Source: Actinomadura rifamycini DSM 43936 (GTDB lineage: Bacteria > Actinomycetota > Actinomycetes > Streptosporangiales > Streptosporangiaceae). Taken from it: a DNA stretch of 64,000 bases. The notes under the pieces are model-generated. The model saw nothing but the letters and a program-made list of their open reading frames with translations, was not told the origin of the DNA and did not search any database. The DNA is taken from NCBI RefSeq assembly GCF_000425065.1, contig NZ_AULB01000003.1, positions 248,001 through 312,000 on the forward strand, written 5' to 3'. The position numbers were made by a program, and so were the translations under genes. Positions within the stretch are counted from its first letter, which is position 1; every line of letters starts with the position of its first letter. Shown here piece after piece: positions 1 to 9,344 of this stretch.

Positions 1-2268
1 CAGGTCGGCCCGCTCGACCTCGGTGAGGTGCCCCGACGACAGGACGCCGCGGTCGGCGTAGATCCGGCCGAGGATCCGCGCCACCGTCGTCTTGCCGGTG
101 CCGGGCCCGCCGGCGAACACCAGGTGCCGGGGCCGGGCGGCGGCCGCCATCCCGGCCTCGCGGCGCAGCCGGGCCGCCTCGGCCTCGGCGACGAGGGCCT
201 CGACCTCCCGCTTCGCGGGCTCGATCCCCACGCACGCCGCCAGCTCGGCGAACGGGTCGCTCTGCGCGGGGCGGCCGGGGATGAGCCGCTCGGGGAGGTC
301 GTCCGCGGTGATCCGCGGCGCGCTCCCGGCGGCCTCGGTCCCGGCCCCGGCCCCGGCCGCCGCCCCGGCCCCGGCCTCGCCGAGGCGGGCGCGGGCCGCC
401 GCGGCGGACCGTTCGGCGAGCTGCTCGGCGAGCCGGGCGCCGCGCAGGTTCAGCAGCGCCGGGGTGCGGGCGAGCCGCGCGCCCGCGGCCGCCGCGACGT
501 CCGCCGGCACGGCGAACCCGCGCCGCGCGGCGGCGCGGGCGAACAGCTCGGCGAAGCCGTCCTCGGCGAAGTCGCGGGTGCGGGCGGTGTCGAACGCGCC
601 GACGAGCGCCGGGTTGGCGTCGAACAGCCGCCGGTCGCCGCCGGGGCGGCACAGCGCGACGACGTCCAGCGCGGGCGAGCGGGCCATGAGCCGCCGCAGC
701 TCCTCGACGGCGGCGGCGCCGCACCGCTCGTGCGCGGCGAGCCGCTCCAGGTCGTCGACCACCAGCAGCATCCGGGCCTCGACGCAGTCGCGGACGCGGG
801 CCTGCAGCCACAGCACGGCGTCGCTGACGCCCAGCGACGCGAACACCTGGTCGGAGATCCACAGCGCCTCGCGGACGGCGCCGCCGACGGCCAGCCGCCG
901 CTCCACCAGTTCGGCGGCGGTGCCCTTGCCGGTCCCGGCCGGTCCGGTGATCAGCAGCCGGACGGGCCGCTCCCCCGCGAGCCGCGCCGCGACGGCGTCC
1001 GTGACGGCCCGCGCGAGTTCCGGCTGCCCGACGAGGTCGTCGTCCGGCGGCTCCGGCGGGCGCTCGTCCGCCTCCGCCCCGGCCCCCGGCCCGCCGCCGG
1101 ACGCGTCGGCGGGCGCGTCGGGGGACGCGTCGGCGGGCGCGTCCGCGTCCGCCGCGCGGGCGGCGCCGGGGAACAGCGCGTCGCCCAGCGGGTTGACGAC
1201 GCGGCGCGCGGTGAACAGCCGCCGCACGTCCGCCTGGAACGCGCGGACGGGCACGCGGTCGCGCGGCGCGACCGGCGCGCCCGGCAGGCCCTGCACGGCG
1301 CCGGTGATCCGGACGGCCATGTCGAGCCAGGCGCGGGCGGCGTCGGCCTCGCCCGCGACGAGCGCGAGCGCGAGCCGGTCCCGCACGTCGTGCCGCCACG
1401 GGTCGACGGCGAAGTCGGGGCGCAGCGCGCGCATCCGGTCCTGCAGGCCGGCGTGCCGGTCGGTGCCGAGCGTCACGGCCAGCTCGGCGGGGGCGGACGC
1501 GGCGTCGGCGGCGAGCAGCAGCCGGGCGAGCGCGTCGTCCGCGGGCTCCCCGGCCCCGAGGGCGGCGAGCAGCCGCCCGTGCGCGGCGCCGAACCCGTCG
1601 CAGGCCCAGCCGAGGTAGGCGACGGGCCCGGCCAGCTCCGGCAGGACGGCCAGCTCGCCGTCCGTCAGCCCGGCGGCCCAGGCGTCCTCCAGCAGCGGCT
1701 TCGGGACGGTCAGGTCGCACTCGCGCAGGGCGGGGTCCGCGGCGCGCCGCTCGAAGACGTCGATGAGCGCGCGGCGGCGCCGCTCGACGGGCTCGAGCCC
1801 CTCGAACACGTCCAGGCCCGCCCGCGCCAGGTCCAGCATGAGCGCGCGGAGGGCCGGGTCGTCCCCGGCGGGCTCGGCCAGCCACAGGCCCGGCGGCCGC
1901 CACCGCCCGGCCTGGGAGAACCAGGCGAGGGGGTCGCGGACGCTGGGCTCGGGCGCCGCCATGAAGTCCGCCAGCACCTCGTAGTCGACGTCGCCGCGGG
2001 AGCCGCCGCGCAGCGCCGACGCGCCGAGCAGGAAGGTCAGCAGCGACCACAGTTCGGCCCCGGCGGCCGTGGTGCCGTCGTTGTAGAAGTCGCCGTGGCG
2101 GCGGGGCAGTTCCACGACGCGCGGGTCGTCGTTGAACGCGACGGCCCGCTCCCGCAGCTCGTCGTACAGCCCGTCCGGGACGCGCCAGGGCCCGTGCGCG
2201 TACACGTCGAGCACGGGCTCCTCGGTGAGCAGCACTTCGAGATGGTCCGGCAGCCGGGGGGAACTCAC
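1..2268 (-). CDS. Two-module AAA ATPase, CbxX/CfqX (SpoVK) type, C-terminus outside window
   Basis: The reading frame runs from a GTG at 2268 to the window edge (756 codons), so the C-terminus is missing. GGAGAAGGA sits just upstream of the GTG. About 400 N-terminal residues form an Ala/Leu-rich helical region I do not recognise. A low-complexity Ala/Asp/Pro linker follows. The first ATPase module has a Walker [10 protein letters not shown] near residue 445 and a Walker B LLVVDDLE near 500. The second module begins near 680 and carries GGPGTGKTT near 720, followed by [16 protein letters not shown], which is typical of CbxX/CfqX proteins and EccA-like chaperones. The role is probably ATP-driven remodelling of a protein partner. 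The partner cannot be told from this window. Confidence 0.8.
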   Translation of the reverse strand, partial: MSSPRLPDHLEVLLTEEPVLDVYAHGPWRVPDGLYDELRERAVAFNDDPRVVELPRRHGDFYNDGTTAAGAELWSLLTFLLGASALRGGSRGDVDYEVLADFMAAPEPSVRDPLAWFSQAGRWRPPGLWLAEPAGDDPALRALMLDLARAGLDVFEGLEPVERRRRALIDVFERRAADPALRECDLTVPKPLLEDAWAAGLTDGELAVLPELAGPVAYLGWACDGFGAAHGRLLAALGAGEPADDALARLLLAADAASAPAELAVTLGTDRHAGLQDRMRALRPDFAVDPWRHDVRDRLALALVAGEADAARAWLDMAVRITGAVQGLPGAPVAPRDRVPVRAFQADVRRLFTARRVVNPLGDALFPGAARAADADAPADASPDAPADASGGGPGAGAEADERPPEPPDDDLVGQPELARAVTDAVAARLAGERPVRLLITGPAGTGKGTAAELVERRLAVGGAVREALWISDQVFASLGVSDAVLWLQARVRDCVEARMLLVVDDLERLAAHERCGAAAVEELRRLMARSPALDVVALCRPGGDRRLFDANPALVGAFDTARTRDFAEDGFAELFARAAARRGFAVPADVAAAAGARLARTPALLNLRGARLAEQLAERSAAAARARLGEAGAGAAAGAGAGTEAAGSAPRITADDLPERLIPGRPAQSDPFAELAACVGIEPAKREVEALVAEAEAARLRREAGMAAAARPRHLVFAGGPGTGKTTVARILGRIYADRGVLSSGHLTEVERADL

Positions 2269-2438
2269 CTGTGGGTCCTTCTCCTGCGTGAGGGGGCGGG
2301 GCGGCACGTCTGGTGAGCACCCTATGACTCCGGTGACGCCCGACACACCCGCGCGCTACATGCCCCGTCCGGGGGAAGTGGTGCGAGAATTTGTCATGTG
2401 TAAAGCAATTGTCGGCAGCGAACCTCAGGAGGCGCCGC

Positions 2439-2894
2439 GTGCGACCGCTCGAAGTCACCGCCCGCAGCGAGAACGGCCGCGCCGTCGTCCGGTTGCGCGG
2501 CGAGCTGGACATCGCCACCGCCGACACGCTGCGCCGCGGGCTGCGCGACGCGCGGCGCGACCACGGCGACGATCTCGTCCTCGACCTCAGCGACCTCGAG
2601 TTCATGGACTCGGGCGGCCTGTCGGTCATCGTGGCCTGCTACAAGGCGGCGGCCGCCGCGGGCGGCGGGGTGGCGCTGGCCGCGCCGCGGCCGGTCATCC
2701 GCCGGGCGCTGGAGATCACCGGCCTGCACCGCCGGATGCCCGTCCACGGCACGCTGCGCGAGGCCCTCGCCGCGACGCCGGACGGCGACGGGGAGCCCGC
2801 CGGATCCGGTGCGGCGGCGCGCGGCGCCGCCGGCTCGCCGGACGGCGGCGGGGCCCCGAACACGCGGGGCGCCGCCCACCCCGATCCGGCCTGA
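2439..2894 (+). CDS. STAS-domain anti-sigma factor antagonist
   Basis: This 151-residue STAS protein resembles SpoIIAA/RsbV and BldG. Such proteins bind an anti-sigma kinase and release a sigma factor when unphosphorylated. The core runs from VVRLRGELDIATADTL to LSDLEFMDSGGLSVI, and the Ser in MDSGGL is the expected phosphorylation site. I chose the GTG at 2439 because AGGAGG (2427-2432) lies 6 nt upstream; an in-frame TTG at 2391 has no ribosome site. The C-terminal 40 residues are Gly/Ala/Pro-rich and probably disordered. No anti-sigma kinase or sigma gene is adjacent, so the partner lies elsewhere. Confidence 0.85.
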   Translation: MRPLEVTARSENGRAVVRLRGELDIATADTLRRGLRDARRDHGDDLVLDLSDLEFMDSGGLSVIVACYKAAAAAGGGVALAAPRPVIRRALEITGLHRRMPVHGTLREALAATPDGDGEPAGSGAAARGAAGSPDGGGAPNTRGAAHPDPA

Positions 2895-2927
2895 CCCCGC
2901 CCGCCGCCGCCCGGCCCGCCGCGCCCG

Positions 2928-3746
2928 TCAGAGCGGCAGCGGCGTGGGGCGCTTGGGGGCGCGGCCGTCGCCGGACGAGCGTCCGGTGACCCGCCGCCCG
3001 ATCCAGGGCAGCAGGTAGGCGCGCGCCCAGTGCAGGTCCTCGCGGCGGGACGTGAGCCAGTCGGCGCCCTCGAACGGCGGCCACGGCTCGCGCCAGTCGC
3101 CCTCCACCGGCAGCCCGATCACCTCCGCGACGCGCAGCGCCATGCGGCGGTGCCCCTCCGGCGACAGGTGCAGCCGGTCCTCGAACCAGGCCCGGGGGTC
3201 GTCGAACACCCGCAGCGCCCACAGGTCGACGACCGTGCACCCGCGGCGGTCGGCGATGGCCCGCAGATGCATGTTGTAGGTGGCGCCCTTCCCCCGGATG
3301 CGCCGCCCGTTGCGCAGCCCGCGCGGGTCGAACCCCGTGAAGACCACCACGCGCGAGCCGGTGGCGCGCAGCCGCCGCACGGCGTCGTCGAACAGCACCG
3401 CGAGCGCGTCCGGGTCGGCGCCGGGCCGCAGGATGTCGTTGCCGCCCGCGCACAGCGTCACGAGGTCGGGGCTCATCGCGACGGCCGGCGGGACCTGGTC
3501 GTCGACGATCTGGCGCACCAGCTTGCCGCGCACCGCGAGGTTGGCGTACCGCAGCCCCGGGTTCCGCGCGGCGATGTGCTCGGCGAGCCGGTCCGCCCAG
3601 CCGCGGAACCGGTCGTCCTCGCCCGGGTAGGGGTCGTTCAGTCCTTCGGTGAAACTGTCCCCGAGGGCGACGTACGTGCGGATCCCGTCCGCCGCCCCCG
3701 GTGCCGCATCATGTTCGATCACGTCGAACAATGATGCATCGTACAC
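2928..3746 (-). CDS. SGNH/GDSL-family hydrolase
   Basis: This is a lipase/esterase-type SGNH hydrolase of about 270 residues. Block I is VALGDSFTEG with the nucleophile Ser, block III is GGNDI, and block V is DRLHLSPEGH with the catalytic Asp and His. No signal peptide is visible, so it is probably cytoplasmic. The start is uncertain. The GTG at 3746 gives a full protein, but TTG 3731 and GTG 3722 are also in frame and none has a clear ribosome site. An inverted repeat at 3707-3736 overlaps the possible starts. The substrate cannot be read from the sequence. Confidence 0.85.
   Translation of the reverse strand: MYDASLFDVIEHDAAPGAADGIRTYVALGDSFTEGLNDPYPGEDDRFRGWADRLAEHIAARNPGLRYANLAVRGKLVRQIVDDQVPPAVAMSPDLVTLCAGGNDILRPGADPDALAVLFDDAVRRLRATGSRVVVFTGFDPRGLRNGRRIRGKGATYNMHLRAIADRRGCTVVDLWALRVFDDPRAWFEDRLHLSPEGHRRMALRVAEVIGLPVEGDWREPWPPFEGADWLTSRREDLHWARAYLLPWIGRRVTGRSSGDGRAPKRPTPLPL
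3707..3736. promoter_or_regulatory. Near-perfect inverted repeat at the 5' end of the SGNH gene
   Basis: The arms CATCATGTTCGA (3707-3718) and TCGAACAATGATG (3724-3736) are complementary except for one inserted A, around a 5-nt centre. It may be an operator or an mRNA hairpin overlapping the translation start. It could also be chance in coding sequence if the GTG at 3746 is the real start. Confidence 0.3.
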
Positions 3747-3894
3747 ACGACCTACGCGACCGTAGGGAGCCCCGGTGTGAAGGAACAGACACAACCGTCC
3801 GCAGCCGCCGCGTCACGCTTCGCACGACCCGAGACCCTGCGGCTCCGGAGGCCGCGCGAAGCGCCGGGGGTTCCAGGGGTCGCCCCCCGGACGA

Positions 3895-4578
3895 CTACGT
3901 CCAGCTCGGCGAGGACGTCCCGAGGGGGCCGGCCGGCGGCGCGGGCGGAGCGGGCGGGGCCGCGGGCTGCGCGTGGGCGCCGGCCGTGGCGTGCACCGTC
4001 ATCGCGTGCTGCACCAGCGTGATCAGCACCTGCTTGGTGGACTCGCGGCTGCGCGCGTCGCACTGCACGATCGGGACGTGCGCGCTGATCGACAGGGCGT
4101 CGCGGATGTCCTCGATCGCGTACTGGAACTCCCCGTGGAACCCGTTGACGCCGACGACGAACGGCAGCCCGAGCTCCTCGAAGTAGTCCACGGCGGCGAA
4201 GCAGTCCTCGAGCCGGCGGGTGTCGACGAGCACCACGGCGCCGATGGCGCCGCGCACCAGGTCGTCCCACATGAACCAGAACCGGTGCTGCCCGGGCGTG
4301 CCGAACAGGTACAGGATCAGCTCGCTGTCCAGCGACACGCGGCCGAAGTCCATCGCGACGGTCGTGGTGGTCTTGTCCGGGACGGCCGACAGGTCGTCGA
4401 CGTCGGCGGACGCGGCCGTCATCACCGCCTCCGTGGTGAGCGGCATGATCTCCGAGACCGAGCCCACGAAGGTCGTCTTGCCGACGCCGAACCCGCCGCC
4501 GACGACGATCTTGACCGAGGTCAGCTCGGTTTCGCCGTCGGGCGGCCCGGAGACCTGGTCAGAGCTTCCGAAGGCCAC
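3895..4578 (-). CDS. cvnD: CvnD-like small GTPase of a conservon
   Basis: This 227-residue Ras-like/MglA-like GTPase is the last gene of a cvnABCD conservon. The P-loop is GGGFGVGKTT near residue 28, the switch region holds FGTPGQHRF, and GVNGFHGE takes the place of the NKxD base-recognition motif, a change seen in this family. The last 25 residues are a Pro/Ala tail. The gene overlaps the DUF742 gene upstream by 20 bp, so translation is coupled. Conservon GTPases are thought to act with the membrane kinase and roadblock protein in a G-protein-like signalling complex at the membrane. The effector here is unknown. Confidence 0.9.
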   Translation of the reverse strand: MAFGSSDQVSGPPDGETELTSVKIVVGGGFGVGKTTFVGSVSEIMPLTTEAVMTAASADVDDLSAVPDKTTTTVAMDFGRVSLDSELILYLFGTPGQHRFWFMWDDLVRGAIGAVVLVDTRRLEDCFAAVDYFEELGLPFVVGVNGFHGEFQYAIEDIRDALSISAHVPIVQCDARSRESTKQVLITLVQHAMTVHATAGAHAQPAAPPAPPAPPAGPLGTSSPSWT

Positions 4579-5020
4579 TGAGCACCCTTTCTAGCAGGCG
4601 GATGTCCGGCTGACCGCCGGCTGTGGTGGAGGGCTGCGACTGGTGCAGGCGCAGCAGGCCCTCGACGGCCATGTCGGCGACCAGGACGCGCGCCACCCCG
4701 AGCGGGATGCGCAGCAGCGCCGACACCTCGGCCACCGAACGCGCCTGCCGGCACAGGTCCATGATCGCCCGGTACTCCGGGGTCAGCACGGCCACGTCCC
4801 GCGGCGGGTAGGGGGCGGCGGTGACCAGGGCCTCGATGGCCAGGTCGTACCGCGGCTTCGTCCGCCCGCCGGTGACGGCGTACGGGCGCACCAGCGAGCT
4901 CGACTCGCCGTCGTCGTCCTGTGCGGCCGCCCGCCCCGGCATCGGACGCGGCGGCCGGGGCTCGCCCGGCCAGCCGCCGGGGCCGCCGGGGCCGCCTCCG
5001 TAGGGACTGCCTCGATCCAT
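4559..5020 (-). CDS. cvnC: DUF742 protein, CvnC
   Basis: This 153-residue protein has a Gly/Pro-rich N-terminus followed by a DUF742 winged-helix-like domain (VRPYAVTGGRTKPRYDLAIE to the end). The signature region PEYRAIMDLCRQARSVAEVSALL is typical. It is the third conservon gene. It overlaps cvnD by 20 bp and starts 30 bp after the cvnB stop. Family members bridge the roadblock protein and the GTPase in the proposed complex; this protein's direct role is not defined by its sequence. Confidence 0.9.
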   Translation of the reverse strand: MDRGSPYGGGPGGPGGWPGEPRPPRPMPGRAAAQDDDGESSSLVRPYAVTGGRTKPRYDLAIEALVTAAPYPPRDVAVLTPEYRAIMDLCRQARSVAEVSALLRIPLGVARVLVADMAVEGLLRLHQSQPSTTAGGQPDIRLLERVLSGLRKL

Positions 5021-5050
5021 GTCGCTGACCTCCGTCAGAGTCAGTCAGGG

Positions 5051-5491
5051 TCAATAGCGGGCGGGCCCGGCGCCCATCTCGGTCACGGACGGCCCGTGCG
5101 GCTCGGCCTGCCCGCGCAGCGCCGGGCTCAGCACGCGGCCGACCCGCTCCACCAAAAGCGTCATCTCGTACGCGACCAGGCCGAGGTCGCAGTCGGGGGC
5201 CGCGAGCACGGCGAACACCGAGCCGTTGGTGATCGACATGACGAACAGCAGCCCGCGGTCCATCTCCACGACCGTCTGGTTCACGCCGCCCGCGTCGAAG
5301 ATCTTCGCGGCGCCCTGCGTGAGGCTCATCAGTCCGGACGCGATCGCCGAGAGCTGGTCCGCGCGCTCCGGCGGGAAGCCCGCCGAGTAGGCCATCGGCA
5401 GGCCGTCCGAGGAGACAACGACGGCGTGCGCGACCTTCGGGACACGGTCCGCGAAGTTCGTCACCAACCAGTTGAGATCCTGCCCGCTCAC
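5051..5491 (-). CDS. cvnB: Roadblock/LC7-domain protein, CvnB
   Basis: This 146-residue roadblock/LC7 protein opens with LNWLVTNFADRVPKVAHAVVVSSDGL, the family hallmark. Such proteins act as platforms or activators for MglA-type GTPases. It overlaps the kinase gene by 4 bp (ATGA at 5488-5491), which couples the two genes. It is the second gene of the conservon and is probably cytoplasmic and dimeric. Confidence 0.92.
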   Translation of the reverse strand: MSGQDLNWLVTNFADRVPKVAHAVVVSSDGLPMAYSAGFPPERADQLSAIASGLMSLTQGAAKIFDAGGVNQTVVEMDRGLLFVMSITNGSVFAVLAAPDCDLGLVAYEMTLLVERVGRVLSPALRGQAEPHGPSVTEMGAGPARY

Positions 5492-8400
5492 CGAGCGCCT
5501 CCTGTCTCGCCGTCGTCCTGTGACGGCGCCTCACCTGACGTGCCTCCGCCGCGAGTCTCGGTGCGGCCCCGATTGACGCCGCGCTGCAGGCTCGCGAAGC
5601 GGTTGCGTACGACGTCGGCCGACTGGCCGAGCCCCTGCTGCTCCTCCGGCCGGCCCTGCGCCGGAGCGTCCTGGACGGGCGCGCCCTGGGCGGCGCCCGG
5701 CTGCTGCGGCGGACGGCCCGCGGTCGGGTCCGCCGTCGGCACGGTGGGCGGCTGGAACGTCCCGCCCGTCTTGCCGACCGCGCCCGGCACCCGGTTCTTG
5801 CCGGGCACCCGCTTGGGCAGTCCGACCGCCGTGCGCTTCTCCGCCACGGGCTCCCGGGCGGCCTCGGCGGCGCGGAACCCCGCGTCCGCCGGGGACTCCC
5901 AGCCCTTCACCGGATCCTCGTTCACCATCTCCCCCGACCTGCGCTGGAACCATTCCGACTGCATCGCGTCGAAGATCGGTGAGCGCTCGGGGACCCGCGG
6001 CGGCCCGGCGGGGGGCTGCGGCGGCGCGGGCGGGGACGGTCGCGGTCCCGGCGCGCTCTGCGGCGGCGCGGCGGGGGCCTGCGCCGGACGGTCGAACATC
6101 GACGGCTCGGGTGCGGGCCGCTCGGGGACGGCGTCCTCGGCGGCGTGCGGGCCGGTGCGGCCCCGCGGCGCCGGGGCGTCCGGCCGCGCGGGCTCCGCCG
6201 GGGCCCGGTCGGCGGGCTCGCCCCAGCCGTTCTCGGCCCGGGCGGGTTCGCCGCCGTGAGCCGCGCCGTTGAGGGAGCCGTCGGCGATCGTGGCGTCCGC
6301 CGGTCCGCCGAACGGCTCGCCGAGCTGGTCGAGCGGGCCCGTCTCCCACGGGATGCGCCGCGCCGGCCGCGGTTCGGGCACCATCGGCTGCGCCTCGGGG
6401 ACGACCGGCTCGGGGCCGCCGGGACGGCCGGCGGCGTCGTCGCGTCCCGGCTCGTCGGGGCGCTGGTCGCGGGGCGGCTCGGCGGGCTGCTCGGCCGTCC
6501 GCTCGTTGCGCGGCTCGAACAGGCCGTTGGAGCCGCCGTCGCCGGCGGGACGTCCGGGGAGCTGGGCTCCCGGCCGCCGGACCGGCAGCTCGCCGGGGCG
6601 CCGCGGCGGCTCCTGCTCGTCCGGGCGCCACTCCTCGGTGGGCCGCTCGGACGGGTGCCGGGACGCCGGCTCGTCCGCGGGGACGCGCGGGAGCGGGCCG
6701 GTGCCGGGCCGGGCGGCGTGCGCGCCGGTCCCGCCCACGGGACCGAGCGGCCCGGAGTCGTTCATCGCCGGCTGGGGGCCGGTGGCGCCGCGCAGCGGGC
6801 GCAGCGGGCCGGTGCCGCCGACCATCGGGTGCGAGCCGCCGGCGGGGCCGCCGGCGCCGAGCGCGGGGGTGCCGCCCGTGCCGGGGCCCTCCTGCTGGAA
6901 GGCGCCGGTGGCGCCGACGGCGGGCGCCTCGGCGGGCGCGGTGAGGGTGGCCAGCGGGCCCTGCTCGGCGGATTCCCGGCCGGGCAGGCCGCGGGCGCCG
7001 ATGCCGCCGGACTCGCCGGCGCTGACGACGGCGTCCGGCAGGACGACGAACGCGGTGAGGCCGCCGCCCTGCGCGGCGCGCAGCTCGACGCGGATGCCGT
7101 GCCGGACGGCGAGGCGGCCGACCACGAACAGGCCCATGCGGCGCGCGGCGCCGAAGTCGATGACGGGCGGGTTCGCCAGCCGCCAGTTGGCCTGCTCCAG
7201 CTCCTCGGACGACATGCCGACGCCGTTGTCGGTGATCTGCAGCATCGAGCCGCCGCCGCTGAGCAGCTGCCCCGACACCGTCACCTTGGTGTGCTCGGAC
7301 GAGAAGGTCGTCGCGTTCTCGATGAGCTCGGCCAGCAGGTGGACGAGGTCGTTGACGGCGGGTCCGGCGACGGTCATGTCGCCCTGGACGCGCAGCGAGA
7401 CCCGCTCGTACTGCTCGACCTCCGACAGCGACGCGCGGACGACGTCGATGAGCGGGACGGGCTTGCGCCACCGGCGCACCTGCTCCTGGCCGCCGAGGAC
7501 CAGCAGGTTCTCGTTGTTGCGGCGCATGCGGGTGGCGAGGTGGTCGAGCCGGAACAGGTTGCCGAGCTGCTCCTCGTCCCGCTCGCTCTGCTCCAGTTCC
7601 TCGATGAGGCGGAGCTGGCGCTCGATCAGCGACTGGCTGCGGCGCGAGAGGTTGACGAACATCGCGTTGATGTTGCCTCGCAGGACGGCCTCGTCGGCCG
7701 CCAGCCGGACCGCCTCGCGGTGGACCTCGTCGAACGCGCGCGCGACCTGGCCGATCTCGTCGCGGGAGTCGACGTCGATCGGTTCGACCTCGATCCCGCC
7801 GGCGGCGGCCTCCGGGTCGCGGAGCCGCTCGACCAGGCCGGGCAGCCGGGTGCCGGCGACCTCCAGCGCGCCCGTCTGCAGGCGGCGCAGCGGCAGCACC
7901 AGCGAGCGGGCGACGATGAGGACGAGCGCGACGACGATCGCGAGGACGAGGAACAGCAGCACCGCGTCGCGGACGGCGTCCATCTGCGCGGAGGACCGGG
8001 CGGCGTCGGCGTCCTCCGCGAGGTCGGCGGCGATGTTCTGCTCGACCGTCCGGAGCCGGTCCACCCGCGCGGAGGAGTCGCTCACCCAGTCCTTGGCGGT
8101 GTTCGCGCTGAACCGCACCGACAGGTTCGTGGTGGCGTCGGCGCGCGCCAGCACCAGGATCCGGGTGTATTCGGCCTGGTCGAGCTCGGGACCGGTGACG
8201 GTGTCGTCGTAGAGCCGGAGCTGCCCCGCCGTGGCGGTGCTGCGGAAGGAGTCGACGCTGGCGTTCAGCTCGGCGCGGGCGTCCTCGACGCGGGCGCGCT
8301 CGAGCGGCTCGAACCGCTGCTGCCACATGGCGCTGGCGATGAGCGACCGCTCGCGGGACGCGGCGTCCTTGGCGTGCGCGAGGTCGGACAGCGCCAGGGC

Positions 8401-9012
8401 GCTCTGCGCGATCTCGGGGGTGGGGGCCGTCTGCGAGACGACCTGGTGGAAGTCGCTGAACGCGGAGACGAAGTCGCTGTACCGGTCGATGACGACGCCG
8501 GGGGCGAGGCTGCCCGACACCTTGCGCAGCGCGCTCAGGTCGTTGACGCGGTTGAGGACGTTGGTGACGGCGAGGTCGAGCGCCTCCGAGCCGGTCTCGA
8601 CGTCCTGCGCGACGTCCCGCACCTTGCGCGCGGCGGCGTCCACGGCGTCCTGCTGGGCCTTGAGCTCCTCGGGGTTGACGGCGTTGGCTCCGCCGGCGGC
8701 CGCGCGGGCCGTCATGTCCCGCTCGCCCTCGACTTCGTGGGTGAGCGCAGTCAACTCCTTACCGAGCGTGGCCAACCGGCCGGTGCGCTCGTAGGAGTCG
8801 GCGTTCTCGATCGACTCCGAGACGCGGAGTCCGGCGACGAGCGCGACCGCGACCGTGGGCACCACGATGAGGGCCAGCAGACGGGTCCGCACGCGCCAGT
8901 TGCGCAGCCGGAACCGCCCGCCCAGGAAGCCTCTCTTCGGAACGTCTTCGCTGGCAGACGGGCGTTGCTCGGGGGACTGCGGGGCCCCTTCGGCCCCTTC
9001 GGCTTTCCGCAC
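5488..9012 (-). CDS. cvnA: CvnA sensor histidine-kinase-like protein with NIT sensor domain
   Basis: This is a 1174-residue membrane sensor. TM1 lies near residues 45-65 (LLALIVVPTVAVALVAGL), followed by an extracellular nitrate/nitrite-sensing (NIT)-type domain of about 270 residues. TM2 lies near 345-368, then a HAMP linker, a helical region (RRSQSLIERQLRLIEELEQ) and a HATPase with N box ELIENATTFS near 560 and G box ITDNGVGM near 592. After about residue 665 comes a 510-residue Pro/Gly/Glu-rich disordered tail. The GTG start at 9012 has GGAGGG just upstream. It is the first gene of the conservon and divergent from the ABC importer operon. The conserved phosphoacceptor His is not obvious, as is usual for CvnA. 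Confidence 0.9.
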   Translation of the reverse strand: MRKAEGAEGAPQSPEQRPSASEDVPKRGFLGGRFRLRNWRVRTRLLALIVVPTVAVALVAGLRVSESIENADSYERTGRLATLGKELTALTHEVEGERDMTARAAAGGANAVNPEELKAQQDAVDAAARKVRDVAQDVETGSEALDLAVTNVLNRVNDLSALRKVSGSLAPGVVIDRYSDFVSAFSDFHQVVSQTAPTPEIAQSALALSDLAHAKDAASRERSLIASAMWQQRFEPLERARVEDARAELNASVDSFRSTATAGQLRLYDDTVTGPELDQAEYTRILVLARADATTNLSVRFSANTAKDWVSDSSARVDRLRTVEQNIAADLAEDADAARSSAQMDAVRDAVLLFLVLAIVVALVLIVARSLVLPLRRLQTGALEVAGTRLPGLVERLRDPEAAAGGIEVEPIDVDSRDEIGQVARAFDEVHREAVRLAADEAVLRGNINAMFVNLSRRSQSLIERQLRLIEELEQSERDEEQLGNLFRLDHLATRMRRNNENLLVLGGQEQVRRWRKPVPLIDVVRASLSEVEQYERVSLRVQGDMTVAGPAVNDLVHLLAELIENATTFSSEHTKVTVSGQLLSGGGSMLQITDNGVGMSSEELEQANWRLANPPVIDFGAARRMGLFVVGRLAVRHGIRVELRAAQGGGLTAFVVLPDAVVSAGESGGIGARGLPGRESAEQGPLATLTAPAEAPAVGATGAFQQEGPGTGGTPALGAGGPAGGSHPMVGGTGPLRPLRGATGPQPAMNDSGPLGPVGGTGAHAARPGTGPLPRVPADEPASRHPSERPTEEWRPDEQEPPRRPGELPVRRPGAQLPGRPAGDGGSNGLFEPRNERTAEQPAEPPRDQRPDEPGRDDAAGRPGGPEPVVPEAQPMVPEPRPARRIPWETGPLDQLGEPFGGPADATIADGSLNGAAHGGEPARAENGWGEPADRAPAEPARPDAPAPRGRTGPHAAEDAVPERPAPEPSMFDRPAQAPAAPPQSAPGPRPSPPAPPQPPAGPPRVPERSPIFDAMQSEWFQRRSGEMVNEDPVKGWESPADAGFRAAEAAREPVAEKRTAVGLPKRVPGKNRVPGAVGKTGGTFQPPTVPTADPTAGRPPQQPGAAQGAPVQDAPAQGRPEEQQGLGQSADVVRNRFASLQRGVNRGRTETRGGGTSGEAPSQDDGETGGAR

Positions 9013-9159
9013 TGCCCTCCGCTACCTCTCACTGGGTTGACCGCTCGCGGCGCACGGTGACCTGAATGAGATTCGGGTCGTGTCGCCCACCCGCTCCGCT
9101 GCGGACGAGCGCGGAACATTGCAACACAGAGCGACCATCATGGCCAACCCGAATGATCA

Positions 9160-9303
9160 CACAAGTCTGGACTTGTGATGCAGGAGATATCAATGTCACA
9201 GCTTGTTTACGCATCTTCACATAAGTCCACGTAAACCTGACATCTCACCCCCAGCGTGTCTACGGTGCGCTACGCTCCCCGCTCGTTGAAAGATCAGCTT
9301 TCA
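9160..9303. promoter_or_regulatory. Divergent regulatory region of cvnA and the ABC importer: three inverted repeats and a promoter
   Basis: The 332-bp gap 9013-9344 holds three inverted repeats. CACAAGTC/GACTTGTG (9160-9177, 2-nt centre) is perfect. GTTTACG (9205-9211) pairs with CGTAAAC (9230-9236). TGAAAG (9287-9292) pairs with CTTTCA (9298-9303). A promoter for the ABC operon fits CTGACA (9237-9242), an 18-bp spacer and TACGGT (9261-9266), directly after the second repeat. The region is visibly richer in A and T than its neighbours. The repeats are seen; that they are operators is inferred. Confidence 0.45.
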
Positions 9304-9344
9304 GCCCAGCTCATCAAGCTTCCCCCGCATACGGAGCGTTGCGC

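Noticed and set aside
28..2316. A 762-codon plus-strand reading frame
   Set aside because: It is the antisense shadow of the AAA ATPase gene. It lacks domains and is Gly/Arg/Pro-rich, as expected from high GC, whereas the minus strand shows two Walker A motifs.
6145..9060. A 971-codon plus-strand frame across cvnA
   Set aside because: It is opposite a clear conservon kinase and has the Arg/Gly/Ala composition of a shadow frame.
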